Below, in pieces: positions 7,667 to 17,141 of a DNA stretch of 56,318 nt. The DNA lies in assembly GCA_025351645.1 (NCBI GenBank), contig JANXVN010000128.1:1-56318 (forward strand). The letters run 5' to 3'. The DNA is from Ferruginibacter sp. GTDB lineage: Bacteria > Bacteroidota > Bacteroidia > Chitinophagales > Chitinophagaceae. The notes under the pieces were generated by a model, which saw only the letters and a list, made by a program, of their open reading frames with translations, was not told where the DNA came from and searched no databases. Each line of letters starts with the position of its first letter. The stretch's first letter is position 1. Made by a program: the position numbers and the translations under genes.

Positions 7667-8566
7667 ATGCAACATCCTCTGGGGAAACTTATTGCTATTG
7701 GCGGCGCAGAAGATAAAGGCACCGTACCTGAAAAAGGAGAGGTTCAAAAATTGACCAACCTTAATTTTATTGAGTTAGGTATTTTACACCGTATAGTAAA
7801 TGAAAGCGGCGGCCATTCAGCAAAAATTGAAGTAATTACTACAGCTTCGATGATACCCAATGAAGTGGGCGAAAACTATTTGAATGCTTTTGGAAAAATT
7901 GGTTGCACCGATGTAAGCATCATGAATATACGTAACCGTGCCGATGCGCAAAATGAAGAATATATACACAGGATTAAAAATTGCGACGCTGTAATGTTTA
8001 GTGGCGGCAACCAGCTAAGGTTATCTACCATATTTGGCGGAACACAATTACTGCAGATAATGCTGCACCGTTATACAACTGAAAGTACTTTTGTTGTAGC
8101 CGGCACAAGCGCAGGTGCCATGGCCATGAGCAATACAATGATATATGAAGGAAACGCCGCACGTGCCCATTTAAAAGGCGAAGTAAAAGTAACCACAGGC
8201 CTGGGTTTTATGGATGATGTAATATTTGATAGCCACTTTGAAAAACGTGGCCGCTTTGGCCGTTTGGCGCAGGTAGTAGCAACCAACCCATCTTGCATAG
8301 GTATTGGTTTAGGAGAAGATACAGGAATGCTTATTACTGAGGGAAATAAAATGGAAGCTATTGGCAGCGGCTGTGTAATTATTATAGATGGCTACGATAT
8401 ACGCTACAGCAATATTGCTGATATACCTGATGGCAACCCTTACAGCATTGAAAACCTAAAAGTGCATGTGTGCGAAAAAGGTAATGGATATTTGGTAGAT
8501 GAAAGGAAATTTTTACCCGAAGCAATTGAAGGTTCTTTTATCAAGAAACAAGTGGAAGTGGAGTAG
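7667..8566 (+). CDS. cphB: Cyanophycinase (peptidase family S51)
   Basis: The 299-residue protein has no signal peptide and should act in the cytoplasm, hydrolysing cyanophycin to beta-Asp-Arg dipeptides. The N-terminal GKLIAIGGAEDKG and the nucleophile elbow AGTSAGAMAM (Ser148) are the hallmarks of S51 cyanophycinases. FSGGNQLRLS (111-120) and LGFMDDVIFDSHF are further family blocks. It is divergently transcribed from cphA, forming a storage-and-release pair. The third enzyme often needed, an isoaspartyl dipeptidase that splits beta-Asp-Arg, is not in this window. Confidence 0.95.
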   Translation: MQHPLGKLIAIGGAEDKGTVPEKGEVQKLTNLNFIELGILHRIVNESGGHSAKIEVITTASMIPNEVGENYLNAFGKIGCTDVSIMNIRNRADAQNEEYIHRIKNCDAVMFSGGNQLRLSTIFGGTQLLQIMLHRYTTESTFVVAGTSAGAMAMSNTMIYEGNAARAHLKGEVKVTTGLGFMDDVIFDSHFEKRGRFGRLAQVVATNPSCIGIGLGEDTGMLITEGNKMEAIGSGCVIIIDGYDIRYSNIADIPDGNPYSIENLKVHVCEKGNGYLVDERKFLPEAIEGSFIKKQVEVE

Positions 8567-8598
8567 GAAAAATTAATTATAGGTTAGTCTTTTTAATT

Positions 8599-8991
8599 AT
8601 GGCACAAAAAATAACACAGGTTGCTTTGTTGGTAAACGACTATGATGAAGCAATAAAATTTTATACGCAAAAATTAAATTTTGAGCTTGTAGAAGATACC
8701 GTTTTGTCTGCTATAAAAAGATGGGTTGTGATTGCGCCACCGGGCTCAGTGGGCTGCCGTATATTGCTTGCAAAGGCTAACGGGGAAAAGGAATTGGCTA
8801 GTGTAGGAAACCAAACTGGCGGGCGTGTTTTTTTATTTTTACAAACGGATAGCCTGATTGATGACCATGACAATTTAATAAAGAATGAGGTGAAAGTTGT
8901 AAGAGGCCCATTAAAAGAAAAATATGGCACCGTGCTTGTTTTTGAGGATTTGTATGGCAATCTTTGGGATTTGATTGAACCTTTAAAATAA
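8599..8991 (+). CDS. VOC (glyoxalase/bleomycin-resistance) family protein
   Basis: The 130-residue protein is a single vicinal-oxygen-chelate module. It opens with KITQVALLVNDYDEAIKFYT, the typical first beta-alpha-beta unit, and ends with VLVFEDLYGNLWDLIEP, where the D-x-x-G-N block and the late Glu are typical of the family. VOC proteins bind a metal and act as lyases, dioxygenases or resistance proteins; nothing here fixes the substrate. It follows cphB by 32 bases on the same strand, so it may share its transcript, although no link to cyanophycin is known. Confidence 0.85.
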   Translation: MAQKITQVALLVNDYDEAIKFYTQKLNFELVEDTVLSAIKRWVVIAPPGSVGCRILLAKANGEKELASVGNQTGGRVFLFLQTDSLIDDHDNLIKNEVKVVRGPLKEKYGTVLVFEDLYGNLWDLIEPLK

Positions 8992-9056
8992 CAAGGAAAG
9001 TTACAGCCAAAAAATGGCGTAAATTTCTTTACGCCATTGTGACAAAAAATATTTTT

Positions 9057-10349
9057 TTACGCCATTAAAACCAAATAATAATTTTTCTTTCCTTTTTGCA
9101 CCAGCAAATATTTATCGTTTAATAAACCAGTTGCATCAACTACTGATTCAATTTTTTCTATTTTTATTTTGTTGATGCTTATGCCGCCGCCTTGTACCAT
9201 TTTACGTGCTTCGCCTTTGCTGGTAAAAATTTTTGTTTCAGCTAAAAAACTTACGATGTCAATGCCCTGGGCTGCAATTGTTTTTGAAAACTGTACTGTT
9301 GGCACGCCTTCCATTACCTGCAATAATTGCTCTTCGTTTAATTGCTGCAATATTTCTGCGGTATCGTTGTTAAATAATATTTCTGATGCTTTTACGGCAA
9401 ATTCGTAATCATCCCTACTATGTACAAAACAAGTTACTTCTTCTGCGAGCTTTTTTTGCAGCAGGCGCTGGTGCTCGTTTCCAGCATGCTGCAGCAACAA
9501 AAAGGCTATTTCTTCCCTGCTGAGCAGTGTAAATAACTTGATGTATTTTTCTGCATCCGCATCGGCTGCATTTAGCCAAAATTGGTAAAATTGGTAAACG
9601 GACGTCTTTTTAGCATCCAGCCAAATATTACCTTTTTCTGTTTTGCCAAACTTGCCACCATCTGCCTTTGTCATTAATGGGCAGGTAAAAGCAAAAGCCT
9701 CGCCGCCACTTTTTTTGCGGATAATTTCTGTGCCGGTAACGATATTGCCCCATTGGTCGCTACCGCCCATTTGGAGCTTGCAATCTTTATTTTGGTTGAG
9801 CCAGTAAAAATCGTAGCCCTGTACAAGCTGGTAAGTAAATTCTGTAAAGCTCATGCCATTTTCGCCATCCAGCCTTTTGCGAACGCTGTCTTTGCTCATC
9901 ATGTAATTAACGGTAATGTATTTGCCCACTTCTTTTATAAAATCTAAAAAGCGAAAATCTTTGAACCAATCGTAGTTGTTAGCCATTTCTGCGGCATTGG
10001 GCAAGGCTATGTCGAAGTCTAAAAATTTTTCAAGTTGAGCTTTAACGCAGACAATATTATGGTTCAGCACATCTTCGCTTAACAAATTACGCTCTTCGCT
10101 TTTGCCGCTTGGGTCACCTACCATACCGGTGGCCCCGCCTACCAGCGCAATGGGTTTATGGCCATATTTTTGCAGGTGCTTTAATAATATAATGGGTACA
10201 AGGCTTCCTATGTGAAGGCTATCTGCTGTTGGGTCAAAACCAATATACCCGGTTGTCATTTCTTTATTTAATTGTTCTTCTGTGCCTGGCATAATATCTT
10301 GTATCATCCCTCTCCAATGTAGTTCCTGTATTAAGTTGGTTGTAATCAT
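9057..10349 (-). CDS. tyrS: Tyrosine--tRNA ligase
   Basis: This 430-residue class I aminoacyl-tRNA synthetase charges tRNA-Tyr. The HIGH-type signature is HIGS at 46-49, the KMSKS-type signature is KFGKT at 233-237, and the tyrosine-binding region GGSDQWGNI lies near 195-203. The C-terminal ~65 residues form an S4 RNA-binding domain ([20 protein letters not shown]). The reading frame is open for 65 more codons upstream, but those residues are unlike TyrS. The ATG at 10349 gives the conserved N-terminus [14 protein letters not shown], so it was chosen. The upstream region holds a strong hairpin element. Confidence 0.96.
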   Translation of the reverse strand: MITTNLIQELHWRGMIQDIMPGTEEQLNKEMTTGYIGFDPTADSLHIGSLVPIILLKHLQKYGHKPIALVGGATGMVGDPSGKSEERNLLSEDVLNHNIVCVKAQLEKFLDFDIALPNAAEMANNYDWFKDFRFLDFIKEVGKYITVNYMMSKDSVRKRLDGENGMSFTEFTYQLVQGYDFYWLNQNKDCKLQMGGSDQWGNIVTGTEIIRKKSGGEAFAFTCPLMTKADGGKFGKTEKGNIWLDAKKTSVYQFYQFWLNAADADAEKYIKLFTLLSREEIAFLLLQHAGNEHQRLLQKKLAEEVTCFVHSRDDYEFAVKASEILFNNDTAEILQQLNEEQLLQVMEGVPTVQFSKTIAAQGIDIVSFLAETKIFTSKGEARKMVQGGGISINKIKIEKIESVVDATGLLNDKYLLVQKGKKNYYLVLMA

Positions 10350-10806
10350 TTTAATATTATTTGTTGTGCTTTGCAGCAAATTTTTGCAAAAATGCCCCGA
10401 AAACATGAAAAAAATAATTATACTTTTAAGCCATACTTTGTAAAGCTGTTGGTAAAAGGGCAAGCTGCTTAATATGAAGCGCCAGGGATAGGAACGGAAA
10501 TCCTTTTTTTGTCGGGCCGCCCGCAAAAAAAGATTGCAGTGCATAGCCCGCCCGGGCGCCCAAAAAATGTTTTTTTATTAATTATCAATCAAAATAATTA
10601 TTGCATTGCTTTTATCCCTTAAAAGTTTATATTAGTAAAATTACTATAAAACGCCGCAATTGATTTTATGAGCCGGATATTAATTAATTTTGTTGTAAAC
10701 TATAATCCGTACTACCATCTTTCAGCACAATTTACTTAGTGCAAATACGTTTTGTAGGGATAAATTTATAACTATTTAGGTATAGAAAACCGGAAACTGA
10801 CTTCAT
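10350..10806. other. Intergenic region between tyrS and the porV-like gene
   Basis: The gap lies between divergent genes and so must hold both promoters. The left part contains a GC-rich hairpin element (10478-10567). On the plus strand, TAATTTTG at 10685-10692 matches the Bacteroidota -7 consensus, but far (115 bases) from the porV-like start. The remainder is AT-rich with nothing recognisable. Confidence 0.5.
10478..10567. repeat. Hairpin element upstream of tyrS
   Basis: The core TTTTTTTG-T-CGGGC-C-GCCCG-CAAAAAAA (10504-10528) is an almost perfect inverted repeat. The outer flanks, GGGATAGGAACGGAAATC on the left and GATTGCAGTGCATAGCCC on the right, are imperfectly complementary, so the whole ~75 bases can fold into one long interrupted hairpin. 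A further GC-rich CCCGCCCGGGCGCCC block follows. It may be a 5' leader structure of tyrS, a REP-like repeat or a terminator-like element. Confidence 0.6.
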
Positions 10807-11922
10807 ATGAATTTAAAAGGGACTGCTATTTTATTGGGCATTATATTAATTCCTGTTTTTTCATTTGCGCAATTTAGAAAGTATTCTAACGAATTTTTAA
10901 ATATTGGCGCTGGTGCAAGAGGGCTAGCGATGGGCAGTGCGCAGGTGGCCACTGTTAAGGATGGAACTGCAGGCTACTGGAACCCTGCGGGATTGGTAGG
11001 CGTAAAAGACCATCCTGAAGTAAACCTGCAGCATGCAGAATATTTTGCGGGTATTGGTAAATACGATTTTGGTTCTATTGCAATACCATTGCAGGATTCA
11101 AGCCGGGTAATTGCCTTATCTGTATTGCGTTTTGCGGTGGATGACATACCTAATACATTATTTTTAGTACAGCCAGATGGAAGTATCGATTACGGCAGCA
11201 TTACCAGTTTTTCGTCGGCAGATTATGCTGCACTTTTTTCTTACGCACAAACAGTGGTAAAAACTTACGATAAGCTGGTGAGCTTTGGTGTAAATGCAAA
11301 AGTTATCCATCGCCAGGTTGGGCACTTTGCAAGTGCGTGGGGGTTTGGTATTGATGCGGGCATACAAATTCATGGGCCAAACTGGCATTTAGCTTTGGTG
11401 GCAAGGGACTTAACCACCACTTTTAATGCATGGACGTTTAAGTTTACCGAAAAGGAAAAGCAAGTTTTATACCTCACACAAAATGATATACCGGTACGGT
11501 CTACAGAGTTAACATCGCCCCGGCTGGTATTTGGCGGGGGCTATAATTTTAAAATAAGCAAAACGTTTAGCTTATTGGCAGAAGCTAATCTAGATTTTAC
11601 ATTTGACGGCAAGCGCAACACCGTAATTAGCAGCAACCCAATAAGCGTAGACCCGCACATGGGGCTGGAAGCATCTATTAAAGATGTATTTTTTATACGG
11701 GCAGGGGTTACCAACTTTCAGAAAGCGTTATCTGATGGCGATACTTTGAACCAAAAAAAGGTTTGGATATACCAGCCTAGTTTAGGGGCAGGCGTAAAAA
11801 TAAAAAATGTTGTAATAGATTATGCTTATGCGAATCTTGCCAATCAATCTAATCCACTGTACACCCATGTATTTTCGCTTAAATTTATTTTAGTGAAAAA
11901 GGAAAAAACAACTTCAAAATGA
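10807..11922 (+). CDS. PorV/PorQ-family outer-membrane protein (type IX secretion associated)
   Basis: The 371-residue protein has a signal peptide ending in SFAQ (~residue 21). It is followed by EFLNIGAGARGLAMGSA and a GYWNPAGL block, the signature of the PorV/PorQ (UPF0164-like) 14-strand outer-membrane barrels. PorV shuttles T9SS cargo from the translocon to the attachment complex. This copy could be PorV itself, or a paralog dedicated to its neighbour. Its stop overlaps the start of the giant C25 protease gene by 4 bases (ATGA), which couples the two. In known T9SS loci porU (a C25-family sortase) and porV are also adjacent. Confidence 0.8.
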   Translation: MNLKGTAILLGIILIPVFSFAQFRKYSNEFLNIGAGARGLAMGSAQVATVKDGTAGYWNPAGLVGVKDHPEVNLQHAEYFAGIGKYDFGSIAIPLQDSSRVIALSVLRFAVDDIPNTLFLVQPDGSIDYGSITSFSSADYAALFSYAQTVVKTYDKLVSFGVNAKVIHRQVGHFASAWGFGIDAGIQIHGPNWHLALVARDLTTTFNAWTFKFTEKEKQVLYLTQNDIPVRSTELTSPRLVFGGGYNFKISKTFSLLAEANLDFTFDGKRNTVISSNPISVDPHMGLEASIKDVFFIRAGVTNFQKALSDGDTLNQKKVWIYQPSLGAGVKIKNVVIDYAYANLANQSNPLYTHVFSLKFILVKKEKTTSK

Positions 11923-14900
11923 GAAAATTTTTAGTTCCGCTTTTACTGCTTTGCGTTACTGTTGCCCATGCCCAGCTTAATAATAGCTGGATAGATTATA
12001 GCAAGGCCTACTATAAATTTCAGGTTGCTAAAACGGGTGTTTGCCGTATTAGCCAGCAAGCGTTGGCTTCTACAAGTTTAGGCAATGCTCCTGCAGAGCA
12101 ATTTCAATTATGGCGTAATGGAGAGCAGGTGCGCTTGTATACTTCTGCCACAAACGGCCCATTATCAGTTACAGATTATATTGAATTTTGGGGAGTAAGA
12201 AATGATGGTAAGCCGGATAAGAACCTCTACCGGGATACGTCCTATCAATTGTGTGATAGTTTTAGCCTTGAAACCGATACAGCCACCTATTTTTTAACCT
12301 TAAACCAAGGCAATAATTTAAGGTTTACAGATGCCGTAAATAATGTGGCGGGTAATACACTTGTGCCAGATGCTTATTTTATGCGAAGGGTAGGGTATTC
12401 ATATAATTATATTTATAACCCTGGTTATGCAGTCCTTGTGGGTGAATATGTATACTCTTCGTCTTACGATATGGGAGAAGGCTATACCAGTAATTCTATA
12501 AACCCTTGTTGCGACCTGGTACAAAGCTTTACAAACTTAAATGTATACACTGCTGCTCCTGCCAATAGTGTGTCCTTTTATGTTTCTGCCTTTGGCAATG
12601 CATATTTTACAAGGAATTTGCAAGTAAAAATAAATAATAATATCCTGTTTAATGATGCTACAATGAACTATTTCAGCATTGTAAAAAAGCAGGTAAATAA
12701 TTTACCGGTTAGTATGTTTACAGACCCCAATAGTTTATCTGTAGCAGTAAATGGGGTAACACCGCCGCCGGGCGTGGCAAATGCCAATGACCGTGTTGTA
12801 GTTGCAGAAATTAGGCTTACCTATCCTTCTAAATTTAATTTTAATAATGCCGCCAATTTTTATTTTGAATTAAATTCTTCTATCACAGGCAATTATTTAG
12901 AAATAGATAATTTTAATACAGGTGGCACACCACCAATATTATATGGCATGAATGATGGGCAGAGGTATATTGGCGATATTTCTGTAGCAGGCAAAGTGAG
13001 GTTTGCCTTACCTCCATCTAATTTACCAACCAGGCAGTTTAACCTTGTAAATACACAGGCAGCTAATATTGCCCAAATAAGTTCTTTTACTCCTAAATCG
13101 TTTATTAATTTTTTAAACATTGCTAACCAGGGCGATTACCTGATTATCAGTAATACTGTTTTATATAATGATGGCAATGGCGTAAATTATGTAGATCAAT
13201 ACAAGCAATACCGTTCATCTGCCGCAGGCGGAAGTTTTAATGCTAAAGTAGTAGCGATAGACGAACTAACTGACCAATTTGGCTTTGGGATAAAAAAACA
13301 CCCGGCAGCTATACGTGATTTTATTCGTTTAGCAGTGCAGCAATTTAGTGTTAAGCCAAAGTATGTTTTTATTATTGGCAGGGGCGTAAGTGCTATTGAA
13401 TACAAGCAAAATGAATCAAATCCATTAATAGATAGGTTAGATTTGGTACAAACTTTTGGCTGGCCTGCATCTGATGTGTTACTATCTTGCCTGCCAGGGC
13501 AAAATGTGCCTTTGGTGCCTATAGGCCGTTTAGGCGTAATTAATGGTACAGAGATAAAACATTATCTCGATAAAGTAAAGCAATACGAAGTAGCACAAGC
13601 ATCAATAAGCCAGACTGTTGCCGATAAAGGATGGATGAAAAATGTTATTAATGTTGCTGGTGGCTCAACTAACGATGAAAGCAACACGTTTGTAAATTAT
13701 TTAGACGTTTATAAAAAAACATTGCAAGACAGTGCTTTTGGCGGATATATAGAGACTTTTGTAAAAGCATCTACTTCCGCAGTTGAACAGGCCAACGGCA
13801 CACGGATAGAAGAATTAATAAATGGAGGCGCTAGCGTAATCCAGTATTTTGGCCATTCATCGGCAAATACATTGGCTTTTAATTTGGATAATCCAGAGGT
13901 ATATACCAACCAGGGGAAGTACCCCATTTTTAATGTTAGCGGCTGTAGCGCAGGTAACTTTTTTATATTTGACCCTGCCCGTTTGGCCAATAGCCTTACC
14001 CTTTCAGAAAAATATGTGTTGGCAGACCAACGGGGAAGTATAGCTTTTATAGCAAGCACCCATTTAGGTATACCTCCATTTTTAAATAATTTTAATACAC
14101 AATTATATGATGGGGTATCAAAAGATATGTACGGCAATACCATTGGTAACCAGCTTAAGAAAATAGCAGAGGTTTTAGGGAGCAATCCACAAAGCCTTGA
14201 TTTTTATACCCGGATACATTTAGAGGAGCTTAACCTGCATGGTGATCCGGCCATAAAAGTGAATGCTTCAAATTTACCCGATTATGTTATAGAAGACCAA
14301 TTGGTAAAAATTACGCCATCAATAATATCCGTAGCAGATAATAATTTTACGCTGAATGTAAAATGGATGAATATTGGTAAAGTGTCTAATGACTCTATTA
14401 GGATATCGATCATTAGAAAACTGCCGAATGATTCTTCTAAAATTTTGTATAACAAATTAATACCGGGCACAAAATATGGGGATTCATTAACTTTAATTGT
14501 ACCCATTAACCCAATTACAGACAAGGGGCTTAACAAAATAATCATATTGCTGGATGCTGATAATAAAGTAGCCGAGTTATCCGAAACAAATAATACCCTT
14601 ACTAAAGAATTTTACATTCTTGAAGATGAGATAAGGCCGGTATCGCCTTATAACTATTCAATAATAAACAAGCAGAATGTAAATTTTACTGCGTCTACTG
14701 CCAACCCTTTAAGTGCCCAGCGCCAATACCAGATGGAAATAGATACTACCCAATTATTTAACTCTGGTTTTAAAAAGCAATATACTGCCAGCGGCATAGG
14801 CGGCATTGTTGAGTTTGTGCCAACCAATATAAGTTTTACAGATAGCACTGTTTATTATTGGCGAACTTCAATGGTGCCAATAAATGGTGCACAGCAAATA

Positions 14901-16991
14901 TGGAATTCTTTTTCTTTTGTTTACCTGCCTAACAGTAGTGCAGGCTTTAACCAGTCTCATTATTACCAGCACCTTGCCAGTATCTACAATAGCACAATAA
15001 GCCTTGATGACGACCGTGTATACCGATATAAATCTATACCGCGTACGCTAACAATAAGAACTGGTATTTATCCGTATACAAGCTACACTAATATTAATGT
15101 GAACCTTGATTTTGATCAACTAGATTTTTATGGCTGTACACCTTATAATAAACTTCAATTTTTTGTTTATGACACCAGTACCCTGCAGCCATGGAAAAAT
15201 TATGTTGTTACAAGCATAATTAATGGCGTGCCCGTAAGTAGCGGCCGATTTAAAAGCACTGTGCCATGTAATGCGCCCAGGGCATTTTTTGAATTTTATT
15301 ATGCAACTGCCAGCGATAGAAAAAAGATAACGGATTTTATGGATAGTATACCAAATGGTATGTATGTGTCGGTAACAAATTTTAGCAATAGTGGCAATGT
15401 AATTTTTGTGGATGATTGGAAAAAAGACCCTAATACTCCGGGAGGAAATCTATATCAAAAGTTTATAACGGCCGGATTTACTCAAATAGACAGCTTTACA
15501 AAAAACCTTCCTTATATCTTTTTTTATAGAAAAAATACACCATCGTTTTCGCCGATACAAAAAATGGGCATAACGCCCCAAGATAGGCTGGAAGGTGTTT
15601 ATTCGTTGCCTACAAAATATCTTTCGGGCACGATAGAATCACCGGCATTTGGGCCTGCACGCAACTGGACATCTTTACACTGGAACGGAAAAAGCGTAGA
15701 CGCAACCTTTACAGATTCCGTGACTATACAAGTAATCGGTGTAACTAATACTGGTGCCGAAACACTGGTGGCAACTGTAAACCCGGCAACCGATACCTCG
15801 TTAAGCTTTGTAAATGCAGCTACCTATCCTTACATTAAATTGAAAATGTTGAACGATGACGCAAGATTTGCAACACCAAACCAACTCAGGTATTGGCGGA
15901 TAAATGCCGATTATGTACCCGAAGGCGCTGTAGCCCCCAATATTTTATACATCATGAGAGACACGGTAGACCAAGGCGAAACAATTAATTTTTCGCTGGC
16001 ATTTAAAAATGTTAGTACCGCTGCATTTGATAGCTTAAAAATAAAGCTGGTAATTACAGACCGGAATAATGTACCTCATCCCATAGTTATTCCCAAAAAG
16101 AAAGCGCTGGTAGCCGGCGATACATTGGTAGTAAGTTACGCTATCGACACAAAAGATTATCCAGGGGCAAACACACTGTTTGTAATGGTTAACCCTGATA
16201 ATGCACAGCCAGAAGAATACTTATATAACAACTTTATTTTTAAGAATTTTTATGTAAAAGAAGATAAGTTTAACCCTCTATTGGATGTAACTTTTGATGG
16301 CGTGCATATTTTAAACCGGGACATTGTAGCAGCCAAGCCACATATATTAGTGAAGTTAAAAGATGAAAGCCATTTCCTGGCATTGAAAGATACATCTTTA
16401 ATAAAGCTGCAGGTACGCTATCCGGATGGCACTTTGCATAATTACTTTTTTGGAGATTCAGTACGCTTTAACCCAGCCAATTTGGCAAGTGGCGAGAACA
16501 GTGCTTCTATAGACTTTCTGCCTAATTTTTCTAACGATGGCGATTACCAGTTTATAGTTTCGGGAAGGGATGTAGTAGGCAACAAAGCTGGGTCGCTTGA
16601 GTATAGAGTAACTTTTAGTATCATTAATAAACCAATGATTAGCAACATGCTTAATTACCCAAATCCTTTTACTACATCCACCGCATTTGTATTTACTGTT
16701 ACAGGCAGCGAGGTGCCACAGAACATACGCATACAGATACTCACAATAACAGGCAAAGTAGTAAGGGACATTACTAAAAATGAATTAGGCCCCATACATA
16801 TTGGGCGCAATATTACCGACTTTAAATGGGACGGCACAGATGGCTACGGCCAAAAGGTAGCCAACGGTGTTTATCTGTATAGAGTAATTACTAATTTAAA
16901 TGGAAAATCTTTAGATAAGTACACTTCGCAAGATGATACTACTGATAAGTATTTTACTAAAGGGTATGGCAAAATGTACCTGATGCGATAA
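11919..16991 (+). CDS. Gingipain-type C25 cysteine peptidase with T9SS C-terminal domain (PorU-like, long)
   Basis: The 1690-residue exported protein has a signal peptide ending in AHAQ (~19). A peptidase C25 domain spans roughly residues 400-790, with the catalytic His646 in FGHSS and Cys676 in SGCSAGNF. Downstream come several Ig-like or CARDB-like segments (for example NIGKVSNDSIRISI and AELSETNNTL near 880-890). The last ~85 residues form a sorting-type domain (NYPNPF, FKWDGTDGYGQKVANGVYLYR). C25 members include gingipains and the T9SS sortase PorU. The tight pairing with a PorV-family gene favours a PorU-like role, but it is longer than PorU of P. gingivalis (about 1150 residues). A surface protease remains possible. 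Confidence 0.8.
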   Translation: MRKFLVPLLLLCVTVAHAQLNNSWIDYSKAYYKFQVAKTGVCRISQQALASTSLGNAPAEQFQLWRNGEQVRLYTSATNGPLSVTDYIEFWGVRNDGKPDKNLYRDTSYQLCDSFSLETDTATYFLTLNQGNNLRFTDAVNNVAGNTLVPDAYFMRRVGYSYNYIYNPGYAVLVGEYVYSSSYDMGEGYTSNSINPCCDLVQSFTNLNVYTAAPANSVSFYVSAFGNAYFTRNLQVKINNNILFNDATMNYFSIVKKQVNNLPVSMFTDPNSLSVAVNGVTPPPGVANANDRVVVAEIRLTYPSKFNFNNAANFYFELNSSITGNYLEIDNFNTGGTPPILYGMNDGQRYIGDISVAGKVRFALPPSNLPTRQFNLVNTQAANIAQISSFTPKSFINFLNIANQGDYLIISNTVLYNDGNGVNYVDQYKQYRSSAAGGSFNAKVVAIDELTDQFGFGIKKHPAAIRDFIRLAVQQFSVKPKYVFIIGRGVSAIEYKQNESNPLIDRLDLVQTFGWPASDVLLSCLPGQNVPLVPIGRLGVINGTEIKHYLDKVKQYEVAQASISQTVADKGWMKNVINVAGGSTNDESNTFVNYLDVYKKTLQDSAFGGYIETFVKASTSAVEQANGTRIEELINGGASVIQYFGHSSANTLAFNLDNPEVYTNQGKYPIFNVSGCSAGNFFIFDPARLANSLTLSEKYVLADQRGSIAFIASTHLGIPPFLNNFNTQLYDGVSKDMYGNTIGNQLKKIAEVLGSNPQSLDFYTRIHLEELNLHGDPAIKVNASNLPDYVIEDQLVKITPSIISVADNNFTLNVKWMNIGKVSNDSIRISIIRKLPNDSSKILYNKLIPGTKYGDSLTLIVPINPITDKGLNKIIILLDADNKVAELSETNNTLTKEFYILEDEIRPVSPYNYSIINKQNVNFTASTANPLSAQRQYQMEIDTTQLFNSGFKKQYTASGIGGIVEFVPTNISFTDSTVYYWRTSMVPINGAQQIWNSFSFVYLPNSSAGFNQSHYYQHLASIYNSTISLDDDRVYRYKSIPRTLTIRTGIYPYTSYTNINVNLDFDQLDFYGCTPYNKLQFFVYDTSTLQPWKNYVVTSIINGVPVSSGRFKSTVPCNAPRAFFEFYYATASDRKKITDFMDSIPNGMYVSVTNFSNSGNVIFVDDWKKDPNTPGGNLYQKFITAGFTQIDSFTKNLPYIFFYRKNTPSFSPIQKMGITPQDRLEGVYSLPTKYLSGTIESPAFGPARNWTSLHWNGKSVDATFTDSVTIQVIGVTNTGAETLVATVNPATDTSLSFVNAATYPYIKLKMLNDDARFATPNQLRYWRINADYVPEGAVAPNILYIMRDTVDQGETINFSLAFKNVSTAAFDSLKIKLVITDRNNVPHPIVIPKKKALVAGDTLVVSYAIDTKDYPGANTLFVMVNPDNAQPEEYLYNNFIFKNFYVKEDKFNPLLDVTFDGVHILNRDIVAAKPHILVKLKDESHFLALKDTSLIKLQVRYPDGTLHNYFFGDSVRFNPANLASGENSASIDFLPNFSNDGDYQFIVSGRDVVGNKAGSLEYRVTFSIINKPMISNMLNYPNPFTTSTAFVFTVTGSEVPQNIRIQILTITGKVVRDITKNELGPIHIGRNITDFKWDGTDGYGQKVANGVYLYRVITNLNGKSLDKYTSQDDTTDKYFTKGYGKMYLMR

Positions 16992-17008
16992 TAGAAATTT
17001 ATGGCAAT

Positions 17009-17063
17009 AACATTACAGGCTGCTATAGTTAGCAGCCTGTAATGTTTGCTCCTTTTTTTATAA
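17009..17063 (+). terminator. Intrinsic terminator after the C25 peptidase gene
   Basis: A perfect 17-base stem (17009-17025 with 17030-17046) has a 4-base loop. It is followed by TGCTCC and a run of Ts. It lies 17 bases after the stop codon. Confidence 0.85.
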
Positions 17064-17141
17064 AAGTGTAAAAAATGGGTTTGTTAATAGGATGATTGAT
17101 ATTTACCTATCGGCCATGCTTGCTCTTTTTATTATTTATGC

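Noticed and set aside
9057-10544. Longer TyrS starting at 10544
   Set aside because: The 65 extra residues are not TyrS-like and cover the hairpin element; the ATG at 10349 gives the conserved N-terminus.
10350-10567. T-box riboswitch before tyrS
   Set aside because: No T-box sequence or specifier-loop/antiterminator arrangement was seen, and T-boxes are not typical of this phylum.
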